Positions 7,918 through 17,123 of a DNA stretch of 64,000 nt are shown here, one piece after another (positions within the stretch are counted from its first letter, which is position 1; each line of letters starts with the position of its first letter). The translations under genes and the position numbers were made by a program. The DNA lies in contig NZ_CP152020.1 of NCBI RefSeq assembly GCF_038624605.1, positions 3,279,312 through 3,343,311 on the forward strand. The letters are read 5' to 3'. The DNA comes from Psychrobacillus sp. FSL K6-4046. Its GTDB lineage: Bacteria; Bacillota; Bacilli; Bacillales_A; Planococcaceae. The notes under the pieces are model-generated. The model had not been told where the DNA came from. It worked only from the letters and a program-made list of their open reading frames with translations, and ran no database searches.

Positions 7918-9660
7918 ATGGTTACAAAATTACCAAAAGTAGACGTTGTGACAACTGGTATGGGTTGGACTGGCGGAATAGTTGCTGCTGAGCTGACTAA
8001 AGCTGGTTATCAAGTAGTTGGTCTTGAACGTGGAGTTGAAAGATCTATTGAAGATTATCTTCATGGACACGATGAGCTAAAATACAATGTACGTAAAGAA
8101 CTAATGCAAAAACTAAATAAAGATACAATTACTTTTAGAAACACATTAAATGATGAGGCAACTCCAGTCCGCAGTGAAAATGCGCTAGTTGTAGGTACAG
8201 GTACTGGCGGCGGCGGTGCTCACTGGGGCGGTCAAACGTATCGTTACTTCCCATATGACTTTGAAATTCGCAGTAAGACAATTGAAAAGTACGGCGAAGG
8301 TAAAATCGGGAAAGATGTAACTATCCAAGATTGGGGTCTTACTTACGATGAAATAGAGCCATACTACTCTAAGTTTGAACAAATGGCTGGTATTTCTGGG
8401 GAAGTGGATCCTATGGCAGGTCCACGATCTATTGACTACCCTACTCCACCTTTAAAGAAACTCAAACAAATGAAAATGTTCCATGAAGCAGCAGAAAAGC
8501 TTGGTTGCCATCCGTTTGTAGTTCCTACTGCAAATGTATCAGAAACATATGTAAATCCAGATGGAGAACAACTAAACGCTTGTCAATATTGCGCATTCTG
8601 TGGTAACTATGGTTGTGAATACGGGGCTAAAGCAGATCCGATTGTAACGGTTATCCCAACCGCTAAGAAGACAGGTAACTTTGAATTACGCACTCATTCT
8701 TTAGTTACTCGTGTACTATATGAAAATGGAAAAGCAACAGGCGTGTTGTACAAAGATATTAGAACTGGTGAAGTATTTGAGCAACCAGCTGATATCGTTG
8801 CTTTAACAAGCTATACATTTAATAATGTTCGTCTACTTCTTTTATCTGGAATAGGACAACCTTATAATCCTAAAACAGGTACTGGAGTAATCGGAAAAAA
8901 CTATACAGATCATCATACAATTACCGGAGCAATTGGTTACTTTGAAGAAGAGAAATTCAATAGTTTCATTGGAACAGGTTCATTAGGTTCAGCATTTAAT
9001 GATTTCAATGCCGATAACTTTGACCATAGTGATGTCGATTTTATCCATGGTGGTCAAGTAGAGATGCACTTATTTGGAAACGAACCAATTGCGAACAATC
9101 CAGCTCCTTTTGGAACACCAACTTGGGGTAAAGAATTCAAGAAAAACTCATTACATTACTACCATAGAAATGTATCGGTTGTTTCACAAAGAGCTATTTT
9201 ACCGCATAAGGAACATTATTTAGACTTAGATCCTGTATATAAAGATGATAATGGAGATCCATTGATCCGTGTTACATTCGACTATACAGCAGAAGACCAT
9301 AAGCGTAATGAATTCCTTGTAGAAAAATGTGCCGAGGTAGTAAAAGAAATGGGTGCTGACATAATAGACGTAATCCCAATGGCAGAACATTTCGGTGGAA
9401 GATTCACATTCCAACATGATGCTGGTGGAGCAATTATGGGTGAGAATCCTGAAACGTCTGCAGTAAATAATTATCTTCAAATGTGGGACGCAGAAAACTT
9501 ATTTGTATGTGGAGCATCTGCTTTCCCTCACTTTGGACCTACTAATCCAACACCAACTGCTGCTGCCCTTACGTATAGAGCAACTGAAGGTATGATTAAA
9601 TACCTTAAAAATGGTGGCGGACAATTAGTTTCTGCGAAAAAAGAAAAAGAATTAGTGTAA
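7918..9660 (+). CDS. GMC family flavoprotein oxidoreductase, gluconate/sugar dehydrogenase large subunit type
   Basis: 580 residues. The FAD loop GMGWTGG is near residue 14 and HWGGQTYRYFPYDF near 105 marks the flavin site. A Cys cluster C-x2-C-x2-C-x4-C occupies residues 222, 225, 228 and 233; the equivalent Cys in FAD-dependent glucose, gluconate and fructose dehydrogenases bind a 3Fe-4S centre. The C-terminal GMC_oxred_C region includes GPTNPTPTAAALTYRATEGM. It has no signal peptide of its own, so export by hitchhiking with the Tat-tagged subunit upstream is inferred. Start at 7918: GGAGG sits 13 bases upstream, overlapping an earlier in-frame ATG at 7900. No cytochrome c subunit gene is present. 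Substrate unknown. Confidence 0.88.
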   Translation: MVTKLPKVDVVTTGMGWTGGIVAAELTKAGYQVVGLERGVERSIEDYLHGHDELKYNVRKELMQKLNKDTITFRNTLNDEATPVRSENALVVGTGTGGGGAHWGGQTYRYFPYDFEIRSKTIEKYGEGKIGKDVTIQDWGLTYDEIEPYYSKFEQMAGISGEVDPMAGPRSIDYPTPPLKKLKQMKMFHEAAEKLGCHPFVVPTANVSETYVNPDGEQLNACQYCAFCGNYGCEYGAKADPIVTVIPTAKKTGNFELRTHSLVTRVLYENGKATGVLYKDIRTGEVFEQPADIVALTSYTFNNVRLLLLSGIGQPYNPKTGTGVIGKNYTDHHTITGAIGYFEEEKFNSFIGTGSLGSAFNDFNADNFDHSDVDFIHGGQVEMHLFGNEPIANNPAPFGTPTWGKEFKKNSLHYYHRNVSVVSQRAILPHKEHYLDLDPVYKDDNGDPLIRVTFDYTAEDHKRNEFLVEKCAEVVKEMGADIIDVIPMAEHFGGRFTFQHDAGGAIMGENPETSAVNNYLQMWDAENLFVCGASAFPHFGPTNPTPTAAALTYRATEGMIKYLKNGGGQLVSAKKEKELV

Positions 9661-9771
9661 TCTCTATATAGATTAGTCAACGAATCTAAGCTAGGGAAGA
9701 CCATTTTTCTGTAATGATATGTTATAGTAAACGTGCACCGTCATTCAAATTACAGACAAGGAGGAAACAAT

Positions 9772-9972
9772 ATGCCAAATATAGGTATCCCGGGTCTAAT
9801 ACTAGTTTTAATTATTGCTCTAGTAATCTTTGGTCCTTCCAAACTACCTCAGCTAGGTAAAGCGGTTGGTCAAACCTTAAAAGAATTTAAAACTTCTACG
9901 AGAGATATTATCAATGATGAAGAAAAAGATGATAAAAAACTTGTGGACTCTGAAAAAGAAAAACAAATATAA
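9772..9972 (+). CDS. tatA: Twin-arginine translocase TatA/TatE subunit
   Basis: 66 residues. One N-terminal transmembrane helix (about 5-21), the [15 protein letters not shown] hinge and amphipathic helix, and an acidic Lys/Asp/Glu-rich tail. TatA oligomers form the protein-conducting part of the Tat translocon and need TatC, which is not in this window. The start at 9772 has AGGAGG 8 bases upstream. The location directly after a Tat-dependent oxidoreductase parallels dedicated Tat pairs such as TatAd/TatCd with PhoD in Bacillus subtilis. Confidence 0.92.
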   Translation: MPNIGIPGLILVLIIALVIFGPSKLPQLGKAVGQTLKEFKTSTRDIINDEEKDDKKLVDSEKEKQI

Positions 9973-9988
9973 TATATATTTCCAAGAA

Positions 9989-10026
9989 AGTGGGCTAGTA
10001 GCTGAAAATACTGGCCCACTCTTTTT
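9989..10026 (+). terminator. Terminator of the oxidoreductase-tatA operon
   Basis: AGTGGGCTAGTA (9989-10000) pairs with TACTGGCCCACT (10009-10020) with one G-T pair, then CTTTTT. Confidence 0.85.
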
Positions 10027-10060
10027 GTGAGATTTATTAATGTGAAGTTAAAAACCGATA

Positions 10061-10103
10061 AAAAAAGGCACTTTCTGTTCAAGGAGAACAGAAGTGCTTT
10101 TTC
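10061..10103 (-). terminator. Terminator of the TetR gene, possibly bidirectional
   Basis: AAAAAGGCAC...CTGTTC pairs with GAACAG...GTGCTTTTT with one bulge, and A and T tracts lie on both sides, so it can act on either strand. It lies 40 bases after the TetR stop. Confidence 0.75.
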
Positions 10104-10142
10104 TTATAAATTGCCTATGGGAAGTTTTGTTTTCTTAGCATC

Positions 10143-10760
10143 TCAATTTCTATTAGAAGGTTTCTCTAGTTTAAAGGCACTTTCTGAAGTTTTAAAGATT
10201 TCTAAAAGTATATCTGCAATTTCTTCTGGTGTTTCTATACAGCCCTCTTGTAGCCATTCTATAATCACACCGTATGACCCATACATTTTATAAGTATTGA
10301 AGTGTTTAATCCCAATGACTTCATTCGATTCATTTAGATAGGTTATACCGTAGAATATTTCCTTGAATTTATTTAAAAAGCACTCTTGAAATCCTGGAAT
10401 AGAATCTTTGACATATAAAAGACTATAAACGCTTCTATGATCATATAAATGTTTGAAAAAAGCATTTGATGTAGAAATAATTTTGCGATAATCTACAACT
10501 GCAGTGCCTAAAAAGGGACTGTGAAAGGCATATTCTAAATCCTTTAAAGTTTCTAGCACTAGCTCCTCCGCAAGATCCTCTTTATCCTTATAATATATAT
10601 AAAACGTACTTCGATTGTAGTCTGCTCTTTCTACTACATCCGTAATGGTAACGTTTTTATAGCCTTTTTCTTTCACTAATTCTATAAAATGAGACTTGAA
10701 TATTTTCTTTGTCCTTCTCACTCTTCTATCAACCGAACTATTTTCAGCGCTCACATACAT
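10143..10760 (-). CDS. TetR/AcrR family transcriptional regulator
   Basis: 205 residues. The N-terminal helix-turn-helix spans about residues 14-60 and includes ITDVVERADYNRSTFYIYYKDKEDL. The C-terminal ligand and dimer domain is of the TetR_C type common in Bacillales and gives no ligand clue. The start has AAAGGAG 5 bases upstream. The promoter contains an inverted repeat shared with the FMN reductase gene at 39 kb, which suggests that a MarR-type regulator, not only this protein, controls it. No obvious structural partner is adjacent on the same strand. Confidence 0.85.
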   Translation of the reverse strand: MYVSAENSSVDRRVRRTKKIFKSHFIELVKEKGYKNVTITDVVERADYNRSTFYIYYKDKEDLAEELVLETLKDLEYAFHSPFLGTAVVDYRKIISTSNAFFKHLYDHRSVYSLLYVKDSIPGFQECFLNKFKEIFYGITYLNESNEVIGIKHFNTYKMYGSYGVIIEWLQEGCIETPEEIADILLEIFKTSESAFKLEKPSNRN

Positions 10761-10801
10761 TCTCCTTTGTTAAAATTACCCCTTATTACGGACATTTAAT
10801 A

Positions 10802-10827
10802 TATCTCTGATTACGAGGAATATTATA
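10802..10827 (-). promoter_or_regulatory. Promoter with MhqR-like operator upstream of the TetR gene
   Basis: On the minus strand a TATAAT -10 box (10827-10822) is followed directly by an inverted repeat (10820-10802; plus-strand reading TATCTCTGATTACGAGGAA). The same order and much of the same sequence occurs at 39117-39140. Confidence 0.45.
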
Positions 10828-10992
10828 TCCTATTAAGCGTCATTAAGGTAGGAATATTTTCTAAATATTTCTCGAAACCGTTAGTCCTTATAGACTATCA
10901 AAGTTCAGAAACTTCTTCTTTTTTTATTCGTCCCCTTTTATATGTGTTTGTTTAAACCAAAAAAGACCATCAGTTAGGAGGTAATCCATGAC

Positions 10993-11756
10993 GTGAAGAA
11001 CTTTATATATTTTGGTTATCTACAAGCCATTTCATGCCTATTTCCTGTAATTATTTTTGGAGCTCTAGCGCTCTCCAAGATATTTTCTATACCGTATTTG
11101 CCTCGCTATGATTTCATACTCATTATTTGTATTATTGGCCAGGTCTTTATGCTAGCATCTAAATTAGAAACTTGGGATGAATTTAAGGTTATTTGTCTAT
11201 TTCATGTGATTGGCTTAGCATTAGAACTTTTTAAAGTTCATATGGGTTCATGGGCTTATCCAGAGGATGCACACAGTAAAATTTTTGGTGTCCCGCTTTA
11301 TAGCGGATTTATGTATGCAAGTGTAGCAAGCTACATTTGTCAAGCATGGCGCAGATTTGACCTGCATATTTATCGATGGCCCGCATCCATCTTTGCAGTG
11401 CTGATAGGCGCTTTAATTTATTTGAACTTTTTTACACATCATTACTTTTACGATATACGCTGGATTTTAAGGCCCTCTTATTCCTCACATTCTTCCGGAC
11501 TGTCGTCAGTTTTCGTGTAAATGAAAAGGTATATAAAATGCCTATTATTCTATCCTTCTTGTTAATTGGTTTCTTTATTTGGGTTGCTGAGAACATAACT
11601 ACTTTTTTAGGAGCTTGGCAATATCCTAACCAAGAGCAAGTATGGTCCATCGTTCATATTGGAAAGATTAGTTCTTGGTTTCTTCTTGTAATTATCAGCA
11701 TAATAATAGTAGTCCAGCTAAAAAGAGTGAAGAATGGCACAGAAGTTGTACGTTAA
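10993..11756 (+). pseudogene. DUF817 family membrane protein, frameshifted
   Basis: Two overlapping frames together encode one polytopic membrane protein of about 254 residues of the DUF817 family (B. subtilis YoaT-like). The first frame carries LETWDEFKVICLFHVIGLALELFKVHMGSWAYPED and runs to NFFTHHYFYDIRWIL; the reading must then shift near 11463-11472 to continue ALLFLTFFRTVVSFRVNEK and end in the second frame at 11756. A loss of one base in TTTTAAGG would explain it. The start is also odd: the best-placed ATG (10988) after AGGAGG reads ATG ACG TGA, so only GTG at 10993 opens the frame. Function of the family is unknown. Confidence 0.75.
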
Positions 11757-11794
11757 ATCTATTTTCTCTAAATCAATATTGACCTCTGTAAATC

Positions 11795-11834
11795 CGAGGG
11801 TGATTATGAAAAATCACAATCATCCTCGTTTTTT
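11795..11834 (+). terminator. Terminator after the DUF817 gene
   Basis: CGAGGGTGATT (11795-11805) pairs with AATCATCCTCG (11818-11828) with one G-T pair, then TTTTTT. Confidence 0.8.
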
Positions 11835-11915
11835 AAACTTTTATTTGGGCACTTCAGTTAAGAATAAATGTTTAGAAGATGTAAGAAGATTAATTTAAAT
11901 AAATTAGTTTATATC

Positions 11916-13526
11916 CTATATAATTTTCTTCATATATTCCTCTATTTGATCTACTACATGCTCGTATCGAAAGCTTAATGCAGTTTGCCTTCCATTTTCG
12001 GCTAACATTTTCCTTAGTTCCATATCATTCAGAAGCTTCTCCAAATGCCCTGATAATTGATGAGTATCTCCAGGATCCGCCAGTAAGCAATTATAGCCAT
12101 CAATCACAAACTCCCTTACTCCTCCACAATCTGTTGTTACTACAGGCAACCCACAAGCCATTGCTTCTAAAGGAGGCATTCCAAAGCCTTCGTAAAGCGA
12201 GGTAAATAAAAAGAGATCAGCTTCTTGGTAGCTTTGTACTAAAACGTCTTGAGGGGGATGGACAATTAATTCCATAGGAAAATTCGTAGTGTAACCAGGA
12301 TGCGATTGACACACCCATTTCACCTTAAACTTATAACCCTTAATCCATAATAAATTCAAAGTAATCATAGCATCCCCAAATGCTTTAAATTCATGACTTG
12401 GGTTGCCCACCAGTAGAATAGTTGGTATTTCATTAACATCTATCTTGCTTATAGGTCTATAAACTTCAGTATCTATCCCATTAGGAATAATCTCGGTATC
12501 CAGGCCATATTTAATTTTCAATATATGAGCGATACAGTTAGATACACTTACAACAGGGATCCCCGTTTTATAATAGTTTTTTAATGTATTCCTTACTTCT
12601 TCATAGTTTACTTCAGGAATGTCTCCAAATAATCTTTCATGCCCTTGCTCCCAATAGAAAACTGCAGGCTTTACATCCTTTAGCTCCGCCATTTGGTATA
12701 CCCAACCTACGACGACTATGTCACACTCTTCTACATAGCTATTTGTCGGTGCACCGTAAGGGATAATAACCTCCTTATCCACTTCAAGATCTGACCAAGA
12801 AGGAATGACCTTCTCCTGTTCCAAATTACCTCTAAAAAACGCGGTTATGTGGTGCCCTTTTTTGCGAAGCATTTCCATTTGCGATAACAGCATCTTCACT
12901 CCTCCGGTTAAGCCCTGGTGAGGTAAAAGGTAGCCAATCTTTAAATGATTTTTTGGAGAAGAAGGCTTCTTCTGAGGGGACGGATATATTTTAAATAAAC
13001 TTGCCCCGTTATCATGAATTTTTACCTGACTATATCTGAAATCATAATCAATGAAGTCAATGATGTTCCACCGACTTTTATGGGTTTCTAGATCATTCCC
13101 TAAGTACTCCCCTTGCACTGCTGGATATAGCGGGGTTGATATAATAATAGATTTATTCGTGATTTTTAATAAGTCGTCTATTAGTTGCAATCCATCTTTT
13201 TTATCGAAATGCTCCAGTACATCTATCAATAAGAGAGTGTCGTATCTCTTCTTTAAAGTAGGAAGCACCTCGAAAATATTCCCATAATAAATATTATTAT
13301 ATACATAGTCATGTACTGGATTATTATATTCCTTGAAGCCTTCTATACCGTCCATTTGAAGATGCCAGGATTCCTTTTCATAACGTTCATAAGGAATATC
13401 AAAAACTTCCCTTAATAATAATCCATATTTTCCAAATCCAACACCTATATCTAAAATTGACCCTGGAGCGTCTTTCACTACTAAGTTCACAATTTCAGGG
13501 ATTGCTTGATACCAGCTTGTAGGCAT
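11916..13526 (-). CDS. Fusion of SAM-dependent methyltransferase and GT4 glycosyltransferase
   Basis: 536 residues with two enzymes in one chain. Residues 1-185 form a class I methyltransferase: the SAM loop ILDIGVGFGKYG is near 24-35 and LLLIDVLEHFDKKDG near 97-111 is the typical acidic/His segment. Residues about 195-536 form a GT-B family 4 glycosyltransferase: KIGYLLPHQGLTGGVKML at the N-lobe, IIPNGIDTEVYRP near 347-359, and the nucleotide-sugar site LYEGFGMPPLEAMACGLPVVTT near 443-464. It probably adds a sugar to a polysaccharide or surface glycoprotein, and the methyltransferase may cap a sugar. A second glycosyltransferase and a collagen-like protein lie 5-7 kb away. Monocistronic, start preceded by AAGGAG. 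Confidence 0.82.
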   Translation of the reverse strand: MPTSWYQAIPEIVNLVVKDAPGSILDIGVGFGKYGLLLREVFDIPYERYEKESWHLQMDGIEGFKEYNNPVHDYVYNNIYYGNIFEVLPTLKKRYDTLLLIDVLEHFDKKDGLQLIDDLLKITNKSIIISTPLYPAVQGEYLGNDLETHKSRWNIIDFIDYDFRYSQVKIHDNGASLFKIYPSPQKKPSSPKNHLKIGYLLPHQGLTGGVKMLLSQMEMLRKKGHHITAFFRGNLEQEKVIPSWSDLEVDKEVIIPYGAPTNSYVEECDIVVVGWVYQMAELKDVKPAVFYWEQGHERLFGDIPEVNYEEVRNTLKNYYKTGIPVVSVSNCIAHILKIKYGLDTEIIPNGIDTEVYRPISKIDVNEIPTILLVGNPSHEFKAFGDAMITLNLLWIKGYKFKVKWVCQSHPGYTTNFPMELIVHPPQDVLVQSYQEADLFLFTSLYEGFGMPPLEAMACGLPVVTTDCGGVREFVIDGYNCLLADPGDTHQLSGHLEKLLNDMELRKMLAENGRQTALSFRYEHVVDQIEEYMKKII

Positions 13527-13645
13527 AATTTGTGCTCCTTACTGTTTTTTATAACAAACCTAACCTCATACTTTCTATATGTATGATTTATTTGCACTCT
13601 TAGTTACTCTTTTTACAATAAAGAACCATTCATTTGAGCAGAAAA

Positions 13646-13690
13646 ACAGAAGAGGACATCCCAAAGAATTTCTTCTTTGGGATGTCCTCT
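13646..13690 (-). terminator. Terminator of cgoX
   Basis: Perfect 18-base stem between 13651-13668 (AGAGGACATCCCAAAGAA) and 13673-13690, loop of 4. On the minus strand it is followed by TCTGTTTTTC. It is 16 bases after the cgoX stop. Confidence 0.9.
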
Positions 13691-13706
13691 GTAATCTTGT
13701 CTTGCA

Positions 13707-15095
13707 TTACTTCATCTTTTCTACAATTTGTTCCGCTGTTTCTTTACCATTTTTGATACAAGGGCCAATTCCTACTCCATAATATGAGCAACCAGCCAAT
13801 AATACTTGAGGGAATAGCTCATTCATTTTTTTCTCAAGGGATTTGATCGCTTCTGCATGTTGCAAATGATAATTTGGCATCATATCGTTCCATTTTGTTA
13901 CCTCTACTACCTGAGGAATACCATCTAGCTTAAGACTATTTCTTATATCCTTCATTGCAACCTCAATTAGTTCTTCCTCAGTCATATGCTTCATCTGTGT
14001 AAATTCTGGGTTCGTGCTCTTATAAAACATACGAACCAATAACTTACTATTTTTTGATGTATGCTTCCATTTACGGCTAGTCCATGTACAAGCATTACAT
14101 TTCACGTCTGAGTTTTCCGATACAATATAACCAGTACCCTCTGCAGGTAGCTGCTCATCAGGTATATCAAAACCAAGATAAATACTGATGAGAGACGAGT
14201 TTTTAAGTTTATGGAAGTCAGTATCTAATTCCTTATGATTTAATACTTTTTGTGCTACGTCATGCGGTGTTGCTAAAATAACATAATCTGCTTCTACTAC
14301 TTGATGATCCGATAATGACACATAATACATACTATCCTTTTGCTCTATATTAGTGACATAAACACCTTTAAAAATAGTAGAGTCTATAAGCTCTTTTTCT
14401 ATACCGTTAATTAGTGTAGACAAGCCATCCTTAAAGGAAATAAACTTCTTATTAGCAGACTTTTGAAATCGCTCCTTGTTAGCCCCGAGTCCTTTGATAA
14501 TACTACCGTATTGATTTTTATAATCGACCAAATAGGGCAACGTTGTTTCCATAGTCAGCTTGTCCAAGTCCCCAGAATATACGCCAGAAAGAACAGGAGC
14601 AACCTGTTTCTCCACAAGCTCCTCCCCTAAAAAATGCTTTAAAAAAGAGCCAATAGAGCTTTCCTTCGTAAACCCTTCGTTCGGCATATCTAAATCCTTT
14701 AAGGCTTCCTCTTTCCCTTCATCTGACACAAGGGTACTACTTTCAAGCGATTCTACACTTGTAGGAATCCCAAACACAGAATCAGCCGGAATGGCATGCA
14801 GTTCATTATTCGTATATAAATAAGAAATTCCTGTTGCATTATATACTAGCTCATCCTCTAATCCCAGTTCCTCCACTAAAGGTAATACTGATTCATGACG
14901 CGCGACTATAGAATCTGCGCCTACCTCCATAATAAAGTCATCCTTATGTACGGAATGAATCTTGCCTCCTAAGTATTCATTTGATTCGATCAAGGTCATT
15001 TCAAATTGTAAGGATTTTTCATTTTTGAGCTGGTGCAAATAATGCATGACTGAAAGTCCTGTTATTCCCCCACCTACGACAACTACCTTTTTCAA
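13707..15095 (-). CDS. cgoX: Coproporphyrinogen III oxidase (HemY-type flavoprotein)
   Basis: 462 residues. FAD enzyme that oxidises coproporphyrinogen III to coproporphyrin III in the Gram-positive coproporphyrin-dependent heme pathway; formerly called protoporphyrinogen oxidase HemY/HemG. The FAD loop VVVGGGITGLS opens the protein, EVGADSIVARH near 75 is the usual substrate-side motif, and LAGCSYYGVGIGPCIKNG near the C-terminus closes the flavin site. I start at TTG 15095, since AGGAGG lies 9 bases upstream of it but directly against the GTG at 15104. The gene is alone, away from hemE and cpfC. That solo location raises the chance that it is one of two copies. Confidence 0.85.
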   Translation of the reverse strand: MKKVVVVGGGITGLSVMHYLHQLKNEKSLQFEMTLIESNEYLGGKIHSVHKDDFIMEVGADSIVARHESVLPLVEELGLEDELVYNATGISYLYTNNELHAIPADSVFGIPTSVESLESSTLVSDEGKEEALKDLDMPNEGFTKESSIGSFLKHFLGEELVEKQVAPVLSGVYSGDLDKLTMETTLPYLVDYKNQYGSIIKGLGANKERFQKSANKKFISFKDGLSTLINGIEKELIDSTIFKGVYVTNIEQKDSMYYVSLSDHQVVEADYVILATPHDVAQKVLNHKELDTDFHKLKNSSLISIYLGFDIPDEQLPAEGTGYIVSENSDVKCNACTWTSRKWKHTSKNSKLLVRMFYKSTNPEFTQMKHMTEEELIEVAMKDIRNSLKLDGIPQVVEVTKWNDMMPNYHLQHAEAIKSLEKKMNELFPQVLLAGCSYYGVGIGPCIKNGKETAEQIVEKMK

Positions 15096-15276
15096 AGTAA
15101 TCACTCCTCCTGTGCTTCATACATACCATGTTATCTTAAGTATAAACATGTATAAAAGGATATAGTATGATTTCTCTCACTCTCCAGGATGATTTTGAAG
15201 GAACGTTTACAGGATTGTCAAATTTAATCTAATAGGAGGCAGTCGCTATACATACTTTTTGGTGTTATTTTAAAAA

Positions 15277-15615
15277 GCTTTGTTAAAGTTATAGGTTGAT
15301 TTTGACTAACAATTCTTTTTATATATAGACTGTAAACATTATATAAGTGACCTTCAAATGACAAATAAATTATGAAATTGGGGTTGGTGACAGTTTTTCG
15401 GCTTTGTTTAAGCGAGTAAATTTATAAGCAATTTATCGATGCATCAAAGAGGTTCCTATTTATTGATTGGAGCGCCAGACGGCGACTCCTACGGGATGAG
15501 TGAGACAGATAAGACATCACTACCACGCGCGTAAGCGATGGGTGATGGCTTATCGCTCACCCCGAGGAAAGCGTCCGGCTGGGGCGGAAATCAATTCTAC
15601 TCTCTGATCTAAGAT
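15277..15615. repeat. Copy B of the ~340-bp dispersed palindromic repeat
   Basis: Inverted copy of 1947-2292. Its GC-rich core lies at about 15460-15595, with GGAGCGCCAGACGGCGACTCC-type hairpin arms and the outer TTGATTGG/AAATCAATT ends. The AT-rich flank carries GTTAGTCAAAAT in reverse and the GGGGTTGGTGAC segment. Similarity runs into the last codon of kynB. This repeat fills the space between cgoX and kynB. Confidence 0.8.
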
Positions 15616-16242
15616 TTAAAGTGCTCTTAGAACAGCTCTGACCGGACTTCCATCTGCTCCAACTATTTTTAAGGGCAACGCGATTAACTCATACTCCCCT
15701 TCCGCAACATCTTGCAAGTATAGGTTTTCGATAATATTTACTCCATGCTGATATAAAGTATGGTGTATCGGAAGTTCCTTACTTTCAATATCATCTACAG
15801 AAGGAATATCCAAGCCCAATAAAAATATCCCCTTTTCTTGTAAAAACTCACCTATATTCTCTCTTAACAAAGGTATGGAGCTAGGAAACTGTTCAACATT
15901 CGTCACTTTTTTCGTTTTCAATAACAATCGTTTTGTACCATCTAAATGAAAGCCTTCTAATTCCTCACGACCAATCAAGTCCAAGCCTGTTACATCAACG
16001 ACTTTAGCTGCTCCAATATAATTATTAATATTTAACTTTTCTATCGTATCGGCACTATTATTAAAGTGAAATGGTGCATCTGCATGAGTTCCGGTATGCA
16101 CACTTGCAGTAATCTGTCCTATATTCACGGAACCTGTTTGTTGCTTAGTATGCACCACTTCAAAGCTAAATGGTGTGTCTCCTGGCCAAACCGCAATTTC
16201 TTTAGATAATGGTAGCGTAATATCTATCCACCTATTAGACAT
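15616..16242 (-). CDS. kynB: Kynurenine formamidase (arylformamidase)
   Basis: 208 residues. Hydrolyses N-formylkynurenine to kynurenine and formate, second step of the tryptophan degradation operon. The cyclase-like metal motif HTGTHADAPFHF near residues 49-60 supplies the His and Asp ligands (Zn or Mn), and PGDTPF near 19-24 is also conserved. Last gene of kynU-kynA-kynB; the gap to kynA is 12 bases and the ribosome binding site is GGGGTGAGGG. Its 3' end abuts the palindromic repeat, with no separate terminator seen other than the repeat's own hairpins. Confidence 0.92.
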   Translation of the reverse strand: MSNRWIDITLPLSKEIAVWPGDTPFSFEVVHTKQQTGSVNIGQITASVHTGTHADAPFHFNNSADTIEKLNINNYIGAAKVVDVTGLDLIGREELEGFHLDGTKRLLLKTKKVTNVEQFPSSIPLLRENIGEFLQEKGIFLLGLDIPSVDDIESKELPIHHTLYQHGVNIIENLYLQDVAEGEYELIALPLKIVGADGSPVRAVLRAL

Positions 16243-16254
16243 ATTCCCTCACCC

Positions 16255-17109
16255 CTATAGATTAGTTCGCAAATCCCATAACTCTGGAAAAAAACGATGA
16301 TCTAGAACCTTTCGTAAATAATTTACTCCAGAGGAGCCCCCTGTCCCTACTTTAAAGCCAATAATTCGTTCCACTGTTTTCATGTGACGGAATCTCCACT
16401 GTTGTAGCCAATCCTCAATGTCTATTAACTTTTCTGCCAGCTGATAAAGCTCCCAATGCTGATCAACATTTTTGTATACTGTCTTCCACGCCTCAGCGAC
16501 ACTGTCGTCACCGGAATATGTGATTGAGTAATCCCTTTTCAATAAATCAGGATTAATAGGAAATCCTCTTCTAGCCAAACAGTCAATGGACACATCATAA
16601 ATACTTGGTGATTCAAACGCCAACTTCAGCTCTTCGTGTAGTGCCGTATCCTTTTCGTAAATTTTTAATATGTGTGCTGTTTTGTACCCTAGAGCAAACT
16701 CAATTTTACGATATTGATAAGACTGAAAACCGGATGACTTCCCTAAATGATCTCTAAACTCTAAATATTCTGCAGGAGTTAAAGTAGACAATACATCCCA
16801 GGCTTGAATTAACTGTGATTGTATTTTTGTTACTCTCGCTAACATTTTAAAGGCTGTTTGTAAATGATCCTCTTGAATAGCTTGAATAGCACTAGTCAAT
16901 TCGTGAAGAATAAGCTTCATCCATAATTCATTCACTTGATGAATAATTATAAAAAGCATCTCATCGTGATGAGTAGATAACGTATTTTGACTAGCTAAAA
17001 TGGTATCCAGTTTAAGGTAATCTCCATAGGTCATATCCTGTACAAAATTTGTATGAATCCCGTTTTCGTTAGATTCTCTCTCTTCAGAATTAGCAATTGG
17101 ATTAGACAA
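16255..17109 (-). CDS. kynA: Tryptophan 2,3-dioxygenase
   Basis: 284 residues. Heme enzyme that opens the indole ring of L-tryptophan to give N-formylkynurenine, the committed step. Family signatures are [16 protein letters not shown] near the N-terminus, [17 protein letters not shown] with the distal His, and [22 protein letters not shown] with the proximal heme-ligand His. The start is TTG at 17109 with AAAGGGG 8 bases upstream. It lies 14 bases after kynU and 12 before kynB, so a single transcript is expected. Confidence 0.95.
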   Translation of the reverse strand: MSNPIANSEERESNENGIHTNFVQDMTYGDYLKLDTILASQNTLSTHHDEMLFIIIHQVNELWMKLILHELTSAIQAIQEDHLQTAFKMLARVTKIQSQLIQAWDVLSTLTPAEYLEFRDHLGKSSGFQSYQYRKIEFALGYKTAHILKIYEKDTALHEELKLAFESPSIYDVSIDCLARRGFPINPDLLKRDYSITYSGDDSVAEAWKTVYKNVDQHWELYQLAEKLIDIEDWLQQWRFRHMKTVERIIGFKVGTGGSSGVNYLRKVLDHRFFPELWDLRTNL

Positions 17110-17123
17110 AAGCTTTCCCCTTT

